The notes beneath the pieces are model-generated. The model made no database searches and had not been told where the DNA came from. It saw only the letters and a list, made by a program, of their open reading frames with translations. A stretch of 64,000 bases of DNA from Actinomycetes bacterium (GTDB lineage: Bacteria > Actinomycetota > Acidimicrobiia > Acidimicrobiales > RAAP-2): NCBI GenBank assembly GCA_021791615.1, contig JAJYWG010000314.1, forward strand, positions 1 to 64,000. Direction: 5' to 3'. Below are positions 53,485-61,620 of the stretch, one piece after another. A program made the position numbers and the translations under genes. The number at the start of each line of letters is the position of its first letter. The stretch's first letter is position 1.

Positions 53485-54315
53485 CTAGCTCTTCGACGAT
53501 GGAAGCGTCGTGCCAGTGGTTGGTGCCGTCGTGCCAGCGGTTGGTGCCGTCGTGCCAGCGGTTGGTGCCGTCGTGCCAGCGGTTGGTGCCGTCGTGCCAG
53601 CGGTTGGTGCCGTCGTAGCTTGGGAAGCCTGGAGGAGCGCCGTCACGATCGTGCCGTTGGGCTTGGGCAGCTTCGTGTTCGTCGGCACGAACCCGATCGT
53701 GATCAGTTCGTTCGCTGAGAACTTTATTGTGGCCGGATTCCCCTGGACCACCGTGGATTTTCCCTTGGATGTGAACGCGCTCGGCCAGTATGCAGCTTGC
53801 ACGTTGGCCGTCTTTCCCGCATCGGGGGTGCCCTTCTTGCATCGTTGGCCGTTCTTGTAGGTCACCGACCCACTGGTGGACGGAAGCTTCAGCTCTGTCG
53901 CGGTCACCTCCAGGCCGTGATATCCCGAAACAAACTTCCCGAACACGGCATTGGCACCGGTCTCACTCGACGTCTTCGGCGCGATCGTGACGACGCCGTT
54001 CCCGGTCGTGAAAAATGCCTTGGTTGTCGAAGAAGACCCGCTGTCATTGGCTGGCAACGACGGCGCCTGGGTCCCGCAGACGTCGAATGCCAAACCCGCG
54101 TACCACGTCGTTTTCGTCGTCGGCGGCGTGAGTGTTGTCGAAGCTGCTCCGGAGTGGCGGTATTCGACGTTGGAGAACACGACGGAGAAGACGCCCAGGA
54201 TCGCGATGACGACCAAAGCTGCGTACCAGTTGACCGGAACGTTGCCGCGATAGGTACGGCCCCCACCGGTTGCCGCTGCACGTGACACCCACTTCCCCGC
54301 ATTGCTCCGAGCCAT
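53485..54315 (-). CDS. Membrane-anchored secreted protein with TTAPTAG tail
   Basis: A 276-residue protein with one transmembrane helix (WYAALVVIAILGVFSVVF, about 30-47). A compact exported domain of about 170 residues follows (VCGTQAPSLPANDS, YKNGQRCKKGTPDAGKTANV), with two cysteines. The tail contains five TTAPTAG heptads. No family is recognised with certainty; similar small proteins occur near peptidase or BTAD genes in actinobacteria. It is sandwiched between the BTAD regulator (14 bp upstream) and the pyrophosphorylase (5 bp downstream), so all three are probably one transcript. Confidence 0.76.
   Translation of the reverse strand: MARSNAGKWVSRAAATGGGRTYRGNVPVNWYAALVVIAILGVFSVVFSNVEYRHSGAASTTLTPPTTKTTWYAGLAFDVCGTQAPSLPANDSGSSSTTKAFFTTGNGVVTIAPKTSSETGANAVFGKFVSGYHGLEVTATELKLPSTSGSVTYKNGQRCKKGTPDAGKTANVQAAYWPSAFTSKGKSTVVQGNPATIKFSANELITIGFVPTNTKLPKPNGTIVTALLQASQATTAPTAGTTAPTAGTTAPTAGTTAPTAGTTAPTTGTTLPSSKS
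53518..53616 (-). repeat. 21-bp tandem coding repeat, five copies
   Basis: GGTTGGTGCCGTCGTGCCAGC starts at 53518, 53539, 53560, 53581 and 53602 and encodes the TTAPTAG heptads on the minus strand. Confidence 0.92.
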
Positions 54316-54329
54316 GGCGAAGGGAAACC

Positions 54330-55232
54330 TTAGTGCGTCGACTGGCCCCCACCGGACGCGCCCGCCATCCGCCTCGATAAGGCCCGGTACAGCTGCGTGG
54401 TACTGGGGTGGACGTAGGACTCTGGGTGTAAATCCTCCTGAGCATTGCGGGCGGCCGACACCCTTCCACCGAGGAGACTCACGAGCTCAGCCATGGCCGA
54501 TTCGACGCCGGCCGGGTTGCCTTGCGCATCGGCGGAGCGGAGGAGCACCCTGTAGAGGCGCTCGTCGTATGGGCTGGCGAGCAAGCCTCGGCGCGCGGCC
54601 GTCATCGCTCGCAGGGGATCGCCGAGATCGAGCTCGTGCTCAGCCACCTGGAGCGCAAGTGCCGAAACGGCATTTTCCAAGGACGCGGCAATCCCTTCGA
54701 GCACCGTCCAGTCAGGACTGTGCAGACCCTCGAACGGCCGGCCCGCCACCAGCGAGAGCGCACGCCGCCAGGACTGCGGGTCGGGCGCTTCGGCCAGCTC
54801 ACAGAAGTCCATCCAGTCGGTAGTGACCGCCGAAGAGAGCTTGAGGACACCGTGGTCTCGCTGCAGGAGATCTTCTCCTTCGATCCCAGGGCCAAGTGCA
54901 CGACGCGCCGCCGACACGGTGGAATGAAGCGTGGTGCTGGCAACCGACCGTTCCGGCCAGAGCGCGCTGGCCCAGACGTCGTTCGTGGCGCCACGTCGGT
55001 GCATGGCGAGATAGACAACGAGCTCGAACGACCACGCCCTCGTGAACGGCCGCCGAGCACCGACGATCTCCACCGGCCCGAGCACTTTGACCAGTGCAGT
55101 GCCAGTGATCCTCGGCGCCTCTGACGCTGAAGCGGACGTGTAGGGCACGGCAGCGATTGCCGCTGCAACGCTGTTCGCGCCCCTGCCGGCACGGTCTCCG
55201 TCGGGGGACCTGAGGGGTCGGACGTTGGTCAT
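54330..55232 (-). CDS. BTAD-domain transcriptional regulator (SARP-like)
   Basis: A 300-residue protein. Residues about 45-130 form an OmpR-type winged helix (VKVLGPVEIVGARRPFTRAWSFELVVYLAMHRRG, WPERSVASTTLHSTVSAARRALG). Residues about 140-260 are the bacterial transcriptional activator domain of TPR-like helices (LEGIAASLENAVSALALQVAEHELDLGD, LASPYDERLYRVLLRSADAQGN). This is the SARP core without ATPase or LysM domains. Targets are unknown; in gene order it precedes an envelope protein and sugar-nucleotide genes and may control them. The disordered first 40 residues make the exact start less certain. Confidence 0.86.
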   Translation of the reverse strand: MTNVRPLRSPDGDRAGRGANSVAAAIAAVPYTSASASEAPRITGTALVKVLGPVEIVGARRPFTRAWSFELVVYLAMHRRGATNDVWASALWPERSVASTTLHSTVSAARRALGPGIEGEDLLQRDHGVLKLSSAVTTDWMDFCELAEAPDPQSWRRALSLVAGRPFEGLHSPDWTVLEGIAASLENAVSALALQVAEHELDLGDPLRAMTAARRGLLASPYDERLYRVLLRSADAQGNPAGVESAMAELVSLLGGRVSAARNAQEDLHPESYVHPSTTQLYRALSRRMAGASGGGQSTH

Positions 55233-55336
55233 CTCTCGGAACGGTCGCTCCGATCCCCCAAACGTCTCGAGTTGGCGGAACAGTTCGCTGGATCTTCAGC
55301 ACCAAGCGCCGTTGTGGCCAGCCGTGGCGTTGGCAG

Positions 55337-55410
55337 TGGGGACGGAGGGGATCGAACCCTCACTGCGGGCGGTTTAAGCGCCCTGCCTCTACCGATTGGG
55401 CTACGTCCCC
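55337..55410 (-). tRNA. Class I tRNA with UAA anticodon (short variable loop)
   Basis: The minus strand folds into a complete cloverleaf of 74 nt: acceptor GGGGACG/CGTCCCC, a 3-bp D stem GCC/GGC with an 11-nt loop, anticodon stem GGGCG/CGCCC with loop CTTAAAC, a 5-nt variable loop, T arm GAGGG-TTCGATC-CCCTC and discriminator A. CCA is not encoded. The anticodon TAA would read UUA (Leu), but leucine tRNAs normally have a long variable arm and this one does not. Identity is therefore uncertain; the fold is not. Confidence 0.85.
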
Positions 55411-55621
55411 AGGGGTGACGAAGAGCTCACCGAACCGAAATGCGCGATCACTTCCGCCCGCTTACCCACGGACGTTGTCGAGTCTTGCGCCGAGCACTGC
55501 TTACGAAGGGTGTCACCACTTAGCCTTCCCGTCCACACATCCGTCCGGCGCTTCGATCCAATGGGGCCATCTCTCCCGAGCAGTCCGGCTCGCTGCACGC
55601 TCCAGGGTCTGGTCTCATCCG

Positions 55622-57208
55622 TTACGGACCAACTCCACGACTGGGAAGAAACAATTGCCACACGGCGAGCTCGTCTGCACGTGGCCCGTACTGTAGGCCG
55701 CCTGTTGGACCGAACACCATCGTGGCACGACGCTGAGGATCCCAGGTGAGCCATGTGCCGATTCCCGGATGCGACGGATCGCCACTGCGAGCGAACGACG
55801 CCCACGCCCGCTGCATCGACGCGGAGAGCGCGGCGGCGTCGGATCCATTGCCGGCGAACAATGAGATTGCCGGATGACGGAGGCTGCCGAACACGAAGGG
55901 GATCTCGAGCGCGTGGCACGACCCGAGCTGACCTGCGAATGCCGGAGTCTCCCAAGTGAACAGGTAGGTGTAGGTCTGCTGCTGGTGTGCGGAGTGAGCC
56001 GACGCCAGCTCCATCGAAGGCCGCCGGAAGATGAAGTCGCTTCCCGCTGCTATCCAAAGAGACCGCGGTGTCGTTGGCTCGCCGCGCGCCATGCGAGCAG
56101 TTCGGTAGGCATCGACGACGACGCGCGAGTCAATCTCCCGATGTACTCGAGACAGCCAGCGCAGGAGACCATCCTCGTCCATGTTGGCCAGGCGCGTGTC
56201 GGCCAGCGAAAAGAACGTGAGCTCGTCACGGTTGGTGCCCGTCATGAGCGTCACACCCCTGGCTGCGCCGGCGGCGATTGCATCGATCGGCTCGATCGGC
56301 AGGAAGGCACCATCGACGACAGGAAGGAATGGGAGCGGCAGCTCGCCCGGGGGAGGGAGTCGGTTCTGCAGCTCTTGGGTCGCAGCCACAAGCTCGCTCG
56401 GAGGAACGCTGTGCAACGCGGCGCGTGTGACCTTCGAGTGACCCAAGATGGCCGCCAGCTCTTCGGCAGCATGTTTGGAGCGTTCAAGCGAATGGGTGTA
56501 AGGAGGGCCACTCTGGACGATGGCCCGTTGGAACAACCCCCGGCACATAGGCGACGCGAGAAGCACGGAGATGCTCATCGCACCGGCCGACTCGCCAAAT
56601 ACGGTGACGTTGCCGGGATCACCACCGAAAGCGGCGATGTTGTCCTGCACCCAGCGCAGTGCCGCTACCTGGTCCAGCAAACCCCAATTGCCCATGAGCG
56701 CAGAGGAGGAGCCGCTATCAGCCAAGGCAGGGTGGGTGAGGAAGCCGAGGGCCCCAAGCCGGTAATTGATGGTGACGACGACCACGTCGCAGTTCCGAGC
56801 GAGGTCCCCGCCTCGGTAGAGCAGACTGGCTCCGGTCCCGGCCGTGAACCCTCCCCCATGGACCCACACCATGACCGGGCGTCCTCCCCGCTTTCCGCGT
56901 TGTGTCGGTGAGGTCGTGGCAAATGTGAGGGGGTCGGGCGCCCACACGTTCAAGGTCAGGCAGTCTTCGTCCTGATCCAGCGGGTCGCCGGGAATGGCCA
57001 CCCCCGGCGTCGGGGGGGGTTGCGGGGCGATCTTGCCAAACTCTGCTGCCTCTCGGACGCCGGACCATGGCACCGCCGGCTCAGGGGGACGCCAGCGCAG
57101 AGGACCCACAGGCGGCCGGGCGTACGGGATCCCCGAGAAGGACCACACACCCCCTCGATCCTGGCCACGAAGACGCCCGGTGGCGACTTCCACGACTCGG
57201 TCGGCCAC
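55622..57208 (-). CDS. Type B carboxylesterase
   Basis: A 528-residue alpha/beta hydrolase. N-terminal GRLRGQDRGGVWSFSGIPYA, EDCLTLNVWAP, oxyanion VHGGGF (HGGG 117-120) and nucleophile Ser207 in GESAGA are characteristic. A Glu and the catalytic His (in the CHALEIPFVFG region) complete the triad. No signal peptide is present. It hydrolyses ester bonds of unknown substrates. The ATG at the conserved N-terminus (MADRVVEVATGRL) is used. It is divergent from the NlpC/P60 gene. Confidence 0.9.
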   Translation of the reverse strand: MADRVVEVATGRLRGQDRGGVWSFSGIPYARPPVGPLRWRPPEPAVPWSGVREAAEFGKIAPQPPPTPGVAIPGDPLDQDEDCLTLNVWAPDPLTFATTSPTQRGKRGGRPVMVWVHGGGFTAGTGASLLYRGGDLARNCDVVVVTINYRLGALGFLTHPALADSGSSSALMGNWGLLDQVAALRWVQDNIAAFGGDPGNVTVFGESAGAMSISVLLASPMCRGLFQRAIVQSGPPYTHSLERSKHAAEELAAILGHSKVTRAALHSVPPSELVAATQELQNRLPPPGELPLPFLPVVDGAFLPIEPIDAIAAGAARGVTLMTGTNRDELTFFSLADTRLANMDEDGLLRWLSRVHREIDSRVVVDAYRTARMARGEPTTPRSLWIAAGSDFIFRRPSMELASAHSAHQQQTYTYLFTWETPAFAGQLGSCHALEIPFVFGSLRHPAISLFAGNGSDAAALSASMQRAWASFARSGDPSHPGIGTWLTWDPQRRATMVFGPTGGLQYGPRADELAVWQLFLPSRGVGP

Positions 57209-57295
57209 ACACGCACCCTACAGGGAGGGAATGTCACAAGAGAACACCTCACCCCCCTGTGGAGGGCCTTGGCAGTTGTGGACAATGAGGTTAGT

Positions 57296-58690
57296 GTGAG
57301 AATTGTGGCTTGTGTGACTGATGAGGCTTGGCGGCCAGGACGGCCTGGGCACGGTCTCATCCGGATGGCCTTCGCCGGTGCCTTGACGATGGGGCTCACC
57401 CTCTTCGTTGCACCAACCTCGGTCGCAGCCGGTGTCGGGGTGGTGAGGGCCGGCACGAACCCACCGCCACGCATGCTTCTCGCCGCCACATCGGGGTCCA
57501 GCGCCACATCGGGGTCCAGCGCCACATCGTCGGCAGGACCCGCCACATCCCAGGTAGCCGCGACCCAGCAGCAGGTGGCAGCGCTCGAAGCGACGATCGC
57601 GTCCCAGCAGGAGCGGGCAGCGGCGTTGAGCCAGCAGTACGACTCGGCCGAGCAGCAAATTCGGTCGATCCAAGCCAGCCTCGCAAACACGCAGTCGCAG
57701 CTTCAGTCGACGCGGCACGCGATTTCCATCGACCGGGCCCGCTTGGCCAAGGATGCCGTTCACGCGTACATGTATGGCGACGTCGGCACTCAGATCTCTG
57801 CACTGTTCTCGACTTCGGTGAACAGCATGGACGATCGTGCCGAGTACGAGGACACGGTCGTTGGCGACCTCTCGGGCGATGCCGCAGCACTGACGAATGC
57901 CCAGGACCAGTTGGACTCCGAATTGGGGCACCAGAAAGCCGAAGAGGTCGATGCCGTGCAGGCCGCCGACCAGGCGACTCAGCTTGAACAGGAAAACGCC
58001 TCGGCGACGGCCCAAACCGAGGCCACGCTCCATCAGGTAAAGGGCACGCTGGCCCAACAGGTGGCGGCAGCAGCCGAAGCAAGGGCTCGCCAGGAGGCCG
58101 CAGCGGCAGCGGCAGCTCGTTCGGCGGCAGCGGCCCAAGCGGCCGCGGCCCAAGCGGCCGCTGCGGTGAATGTCGCCGGTGCAGTCGGTGGTGCGGGATC
58201 AGGGGCGGCGGCCATCACGGCCGCAAACCAGGGTGGCGCCGCTCCAGGCCATGCCTCGGGCGGCCCGACATCTTCGACGCCTCCTACCGTCGCACCCAGT
58301 GGTGGCTCGAGCGGTGTCGGGACACTCGCTGTGAGGGCTGCGGTGTCGCAGCTCGGTGTGCCCTACGTATGGGGAGGTGAGACCCCCGGAGTCGGGTTCG
58401 ACTGCTCGGGGCTGACCCAGTGGGCATGGGCTCAGGCCGGGGTCACGATCCCGCGTACAGCGGCGAGCCAGTATGCGGCGGTGCCCCGAGTCCCCCTTGA
58501 CGCGCTGGAGCCGGGCGACTTGCTCTTCTACTTCAACTTGGACGGGGACGGCATCGTGGACCATGTCGTGATGTACGTCGGCTCGGGACCGTACGGAGCT
58601 CAGACGATCATCCAAGCACCCGAGACGGGGGAGACCGTGTCCTACGCGCCGCTGTACACGTTTGGGCTGATCGGGGCCGGCCAGCCGTAG
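57296..58690 (+). CDS. NlpC/P60 peptidoglycan endopeptidase with coiled coil
   Basis: A 464-residue secreted cell-wall hydrolase. A signal peptide (MAFAGALTMGLTLFVAPTSVAAG) precedes a long coiled coil (about 85-290) rich in Gln/Ala, a flexible Gly/Ser/Pro linker and a C-terminal NlpC/P60 domain with catalytic Cys370 (FDCSGL) and His423 (VDHVVMY). This is the RipA/CwlO-type layout that cleaves peptide stems and is often controlled by FtsEX or inhibitor domains. The GTG at 57296 is supported by GAGG five bases upstream. Short ATSGSS repeats lie after the signal peptide. Confidence 0.88.
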   Translation: MRIVACVTDEAWRPGRPGHGLIRMAFAGALTMGLTLFVAPTSVAAGVGVVRAGTNPPPRMLLAATSGSSATSGSSATSSAGPATSQVAATQQQVAALEATIASQQERAAALSQQYDSAEQQIRSIQASLANTQSQLQSTRHAISIDRARLAKDAVHAYMYGDVGTQISALFSTSVNSMDDRAEYEDTVVGDLSGDAAALTNAQDQLDSELGHQKAEEVDAVQAADQATQLEQENASATAQTEATLHQVKGTLAQQVAAAAEARARQEAAAAAAARSAAAAQAAAAQAAAAVNVAGAVGGAGSGAAAITAANQGGAAPGHASGGPTSSTPPTVAPSGGSSGVGTLAVRAAVSQLGVPYVWGGETPGVGFDCSGLTQWAWAQAGVTIPRTAASQYAAVPRVPLDALEPGDLLFYFNLDGDGIVDHVVMYVGSGPYGAQTIIQAPETGETVSYAPLYTFGLIGAGQP

Positions 58691-58807
58691 GCATCCGAGC
58701 AATGCTCGATCGCAGCAGCCTCCAAGTCACGGCAGTGTCCCGGTCAGGGCGCTCCCGCACTGCCTTCACCCTGCGACGGCCCCCCCATCGCACGGTACGA
58801 TGGGCCT

Positions 58808-59842
58808 GTGGCAGCTTCTCCGACGAACCTTTCGACCAAAGTCTCGAAGGTGTCGGCGAAACCCGCGACGAGGACCTCGGCGAAGCTCGGGGCACCGAGC
58901 AAGCCGCTGACTAGGTCCAAGAGCGAGTCCGACTCCGAGACCAGGGCCAAGGCCAAAGCCCGGACCAGTTCCCAGACAGCAGCCCGCTCCACCCCGGCGT
59001 CGACCGATATCGTCCCGATCCGACCGCCCGGCACGGTCCACGGGCACCTCGTCGACCCGCGGCTCTCCGACGTCGACGAGTGGGGACGCTCCGAGCACAT
59101 GAGGGCGCTCCTCCGTCAGGTCTACGAGCCCGTGTACTCCCGATGGTTCCGGGTGGAGTGGGAGGGTATGGATCGGATCCCCGCACACGGTGGAGCGTTG
59201 CTCGTCGCCAACCATTCCGGGGCAATCCCTTCGGACGCGCCGGTGATCATGCACGGCATCGAGAGAGACATGGGACGCCCTGTCTACGGCCTGGCCGACT
59301 ACTTTTTCCGCACCGTACCGGTCGTCGGGACGTTGTGGAGTCGGGCTGGGGGTGTGTCGGCCAACCCCGACAACGCCTATCGCCTCCTCCACGACCAGCA
59401 ACAGCTTGCTCTGGTGTTCCCTGAGGGCACGAAAGGGCCGTCGAAGAGCTACACCGACCGCTACCGGCTCAGGAGGTTTGGGCGAGGCGGGTTCGTCGAG
59501 ATCGCGATGCGTGCCGGCGTCCCGATCGTTCCCCTCGCCGTGGTCGGATCCGAAGAGACCATGCCGGTGGTCTTCCGCCTCCCGGGATTGGCCAAGCTAC
59601 TCGGGGTTCCGTACTTCCCCGTGACGGCGAACGTGCTCCTCCTCGGGCCGCTCGGGGTCGTCGTGCCGTTCCCGGCGAAGTTCCGCGTCCGAGTACTGAA
59701 CCCCATCACCTTCGACGTGCCACCCGACCTGGAGCGATACTCCAAGAGCCGGGTGATGGACGAAGTCGAGCGCATCCAGTCCCTCATTCAAGAGGCCCTG
59801 TTCGACATGCTGAAGACGCGCCAGAGTGTCTGGTTCGGCTGA
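58808..59842 (+). CDS. PlsC-family acyltransferase
   Basis: A 344-residue protein with a 70-residue Lys/Ser/Thr-rich disordered head and a lysophospholipid-acyltransferase-like domain: VANHSGAIPSD (His136 and Asp143, spaced wider than classical HX4D as in mycobacterial homologues), GRPVYGLADYFF, FPEGTKGPSK and PIVPLAVVGSEET. It likely acylates a lipid or glycolipid on the cytoplasmic side. GTG start. It is followed 18 bp later by an epimerase-like gene; the same acyltransferase-epimerase pairing occurs in mycobacteria (Rv0502/galE2). Confidence 0.84.
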   Translation: MAASPTNLSTKVSKVSAKPATRTSAKLGAPSKPLTRSKSESDSETRAKAKARTSSQTAARSTPASTDIVPIRPPGTVHGHLVDPRLSDVDEWGRSEHMRALLRQVYEPVYSRWFRVEWEGMDRIPAHGGALLVANHSGAIPSDAPVIMHGIERDMGRPVYGLADYFFRTVPVVGTLWSRAGGVSANPDNAYRLLHDQQQLALVFPEGTKGPSKSYTDRYRLRRFGRGGFVEIAMRAGVPIVPLAVVGSEETMPVVFRLPGLAKLLGVPYFPVTANVLLLGPLGVVVPFPAKFRVRVLNPITFDVPPDLERYSKSRVMDEVERIQSLIQEALFDMLKTRQSVWFG

Positions 59843-59860
59843 GGCCGGCGGCCGCTAGCC

Positions 59861-60955
59861 GTGGGACGTCGAGTCCTGGTCACCGGAGCCAACACCTTCT
59901 GGGGCGGCCGCATGATCCAAGCCCTCGAAGCCGATCCCGACGTCGAGGTGATCCTGGGGATGGGGACCAAGAGCCCGACGGTGCGTCTCGAGCGAGCCGA
60001 GTTCGTCCGCGCCGACGAGACGTACTCCATCTTGAACCGCATCGTGCGTGCCACCCAGGTCGACACCATCATCCACACGTTCCTGGTCGTCGACTCGACC
60101 TTGGTGCGGCCGCGCACCCTCCACGAGATCAACGTGATCGGCACGATGAACCTGCTCGCGGCGGCCGGGTCGGCCGACTCGCCAGTGCGGCACGTGGTCG
60201 TCAAATCCTCTACCCTCGTCTACGGATCCTCCGAGAAAGACCCGAGCACCTTCTCCGAGGAGACGCCCCGATCTTCGCCGCCGAGCACGCGCGTCGAGCG
60301 CTCGCTCCTCGAAGCCGAGTCCCTGGTGAGAGACTTTGCCGAGGACAACCCGTCGACCATGGTGACGGTCTTGCGCTTTGCGAACGTTCTCGGCAGCGAC
60401 ATCGTCACCTCCATCAGCAAGAACCTCTCACGCCCGCTTTGCCCGTCGATCTTGGGGTTCGACCCCCTGGTCCAGTTCGTCGAAGAGGACGACGTGGTGA
60501 GAGCCCTCGAGTTCGTCACCCGAGAACAGGTGACGGGCCTGTACAACGTGGCCGGCTCCGGTCGGCTCCCTTGGAGCGAGGTCGCGTCGCTCTGTGGCAC
60601 CCGGCTCCTGCCGCTTCCCCCGGTGAAGCCAGCGTACGCCATCATGCCGCTCGTACGCCTGGGTTTCTTCGACTTTCCCCCTGAGCTCGAGTCGCTTCTC
60701 CGCTACGGACGCGGAGTCGACACCAGGCGGCTGGTCGATGCCGGGTTCGAGTATGGCTACACGAGCGCTGGAGCAGTGCAGAGCTTCATCCAGTCGCTCC
60801 GGCTCCAACGCAGTACCGGTCGCCCGCCGGCTTCGTACACCTACGAGCCCGACGTCGAGCAATTCTTTCGCCACTCACCGGCGGTGGTCGCAAGGAGTGG
60901 GGCATCGCCGAGGACGTCGAGACCCACTGTGCGCCCCGGCCCGCAGAGGTCCTGA
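59861..60955 (+). CDS. Atypical NAD-dependent epimerase/dehydratase
   Basis: A 364-residue extended SDR-fold protein with RRVLVTGANTFWGGRMIQAL nucleotide motif, VIHTFLV-type strand and LRFANVLG. At the position of the catalytic YxxxK the sequence reads STRVERS, so the classical Tyr/Lys pair is missing; it may bind but not epimerise, or act differently. The GTG start lacks a strong ribosome-binding site; coupling with the acyltransferase 18 bp upstream is likely. The C-terminus is Arg/Pro-rich. Its relation to mycobacterial galE2-type proteins is inferred from context. Confidence 0.8.
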   Translation: MGRRVLVTGANTFWGGRMIQALEADPDVEVILGMGTKSPTVRLERAEFVRADETYSILNRIVRATQVDTIIHTFLVVDSTLVRPRTLHEINVIGTMNLLAAAGSADSPVRHVVVKSSTLVYGSSEKDPSTFSEETPRSSPPSTRVERSLLEAESLVRDFAEDNPSTMVTVLRFANVLGSDIVTSISKNLSRPLCPSILGFDPLVQFVEEDDVVRALEFVTREQVTGLYNVAGSGRLPWSEVASLCGTRLLPLPPVKPAYAIMPLVRLGFFDFPPELESLLRYGRGVDTRRLVDAGFEYGYTSAGAVQSFIQSLRLQRSTGRPPASYTYEPDVEQFFRHSPAVVARSGASPRTSRPTVRPGPQRS

Positions 60956-60972
60956 GCGCAGCCGGGATCCTC

Positions 60973-60997
60973 GAGCCGGGATCCTCGAGCCCGGCTC
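60973..60997. terminator. Convergent terminator hairpin with adjoining 14-bp direct repeat
   Basis: GAGCCGGG (60973-60980) pairs with CCCGGCTC (60990-60997) around a 9-nt loop, between two convergent stops (60955 and 60996). GCCGGGATCCTCGA is also directly repeated at 60961 and 60975. Confidence 0.6.
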
Positions 60998-61616
60998 ACA
61001 CTCTCCCGAGCCAGGTCCAGAGCAGATCCTGACGGCGGACCGCCCACTCCTCGGCGGTGATGGCGAAGCGGGCGTGGTCCTCCCAGCGCCCGTTGATCTC
61101 CAAGAAGCGCTCGGCGACACCCTCCATTCGAAGGCCGAGCTTCTCGACCACGCGCAGGCTGGCACGGTTGCGAGGGATGATCGAGATCTCGACTCGGTGC
61201 AAGGACACCGCCTCGAACGCGAAGTGGAGCACCATCACCACGGCCTCCGGCACGAGGCCCAGCCCCGCCACATCGCGGTCGATCCAGTACCCCACATAAC
61301 CGCTCTGGAACGGTCCTCGCTGGATGGACGAAAGAGTCACTTCGCCGACGAACCTCTGCTGTGCGAAGATGCCGAAGCCGAACCCGGTGCCCATCTGGCG
61401 CTCTCGGTCCCGTATGGCGCATCGAGCCGCGAAGCTCCCGCGATCCTCGGCGACGGGCGGGGCGTCGTGAGGCCGCGGCTCCCACGGCACCAGCCAGTCC
61501 CGGCAGCGGGTACGGACCTCGATCCACGCGCCGTAGTCGTTCGGAGCGAGCGTCCGGAGCGCGACCCGCCGCCCGACCATCTCGAGCGGCGCCACTGCGG
61601 GGGAACGGGCCATCAT
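60996..61616 (-). CDS. GNAT-family N-acetyltransferase (RimJ-like)
   Basis: A 206-residue acetyltransferase. VALRTLAPNDYGAWIEVRT start, GEVTLSSIQRGPFQSGYVGYWIDRDVAGLGLVPEAV (acetyl-CoA-binding loop region) and VEISIIPRNRASLRVVEKLGLRMEGVAERFL are typical of RimJ/RimL enzymes that modify ribosomal or other amino groups. The ATG at 61616 has GAGGGG seven bases upstream, 5 bp after the aminotransferase stop, so these form an operon. The acceptor is unknown. Confidence 0.88.
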   Translation of the reverse strand: MMARSPAVAPLEMVGRRVALRTLAPNDYGAWIEVRTRCRDWLVPWEPRPHDAPPVAEDRGSFAARCAIRDRERQMGTGFGFGIFAQQRFVGEVTLSSIQRGPFQSGYVGYWIDRDVAGLGLVPEAVVMVLHFAFEAVSLHRVEISIIPRNRASLRVVEKLGLRMEGVAERFLEINGRWEDHARFAITAEEWAVRRQDLLWTWLGRV

Positions 61617-61620
61617 CGGG

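Noticed and set aside
53480..53842. N-terminal extension of the pyrophosphorylase with DGTNRWH repeats
   Set aside because: This is the 21-bp repeat array of the neighbouring gene read in another frame; the enzyme's conserved N-terminus begins at 53479.
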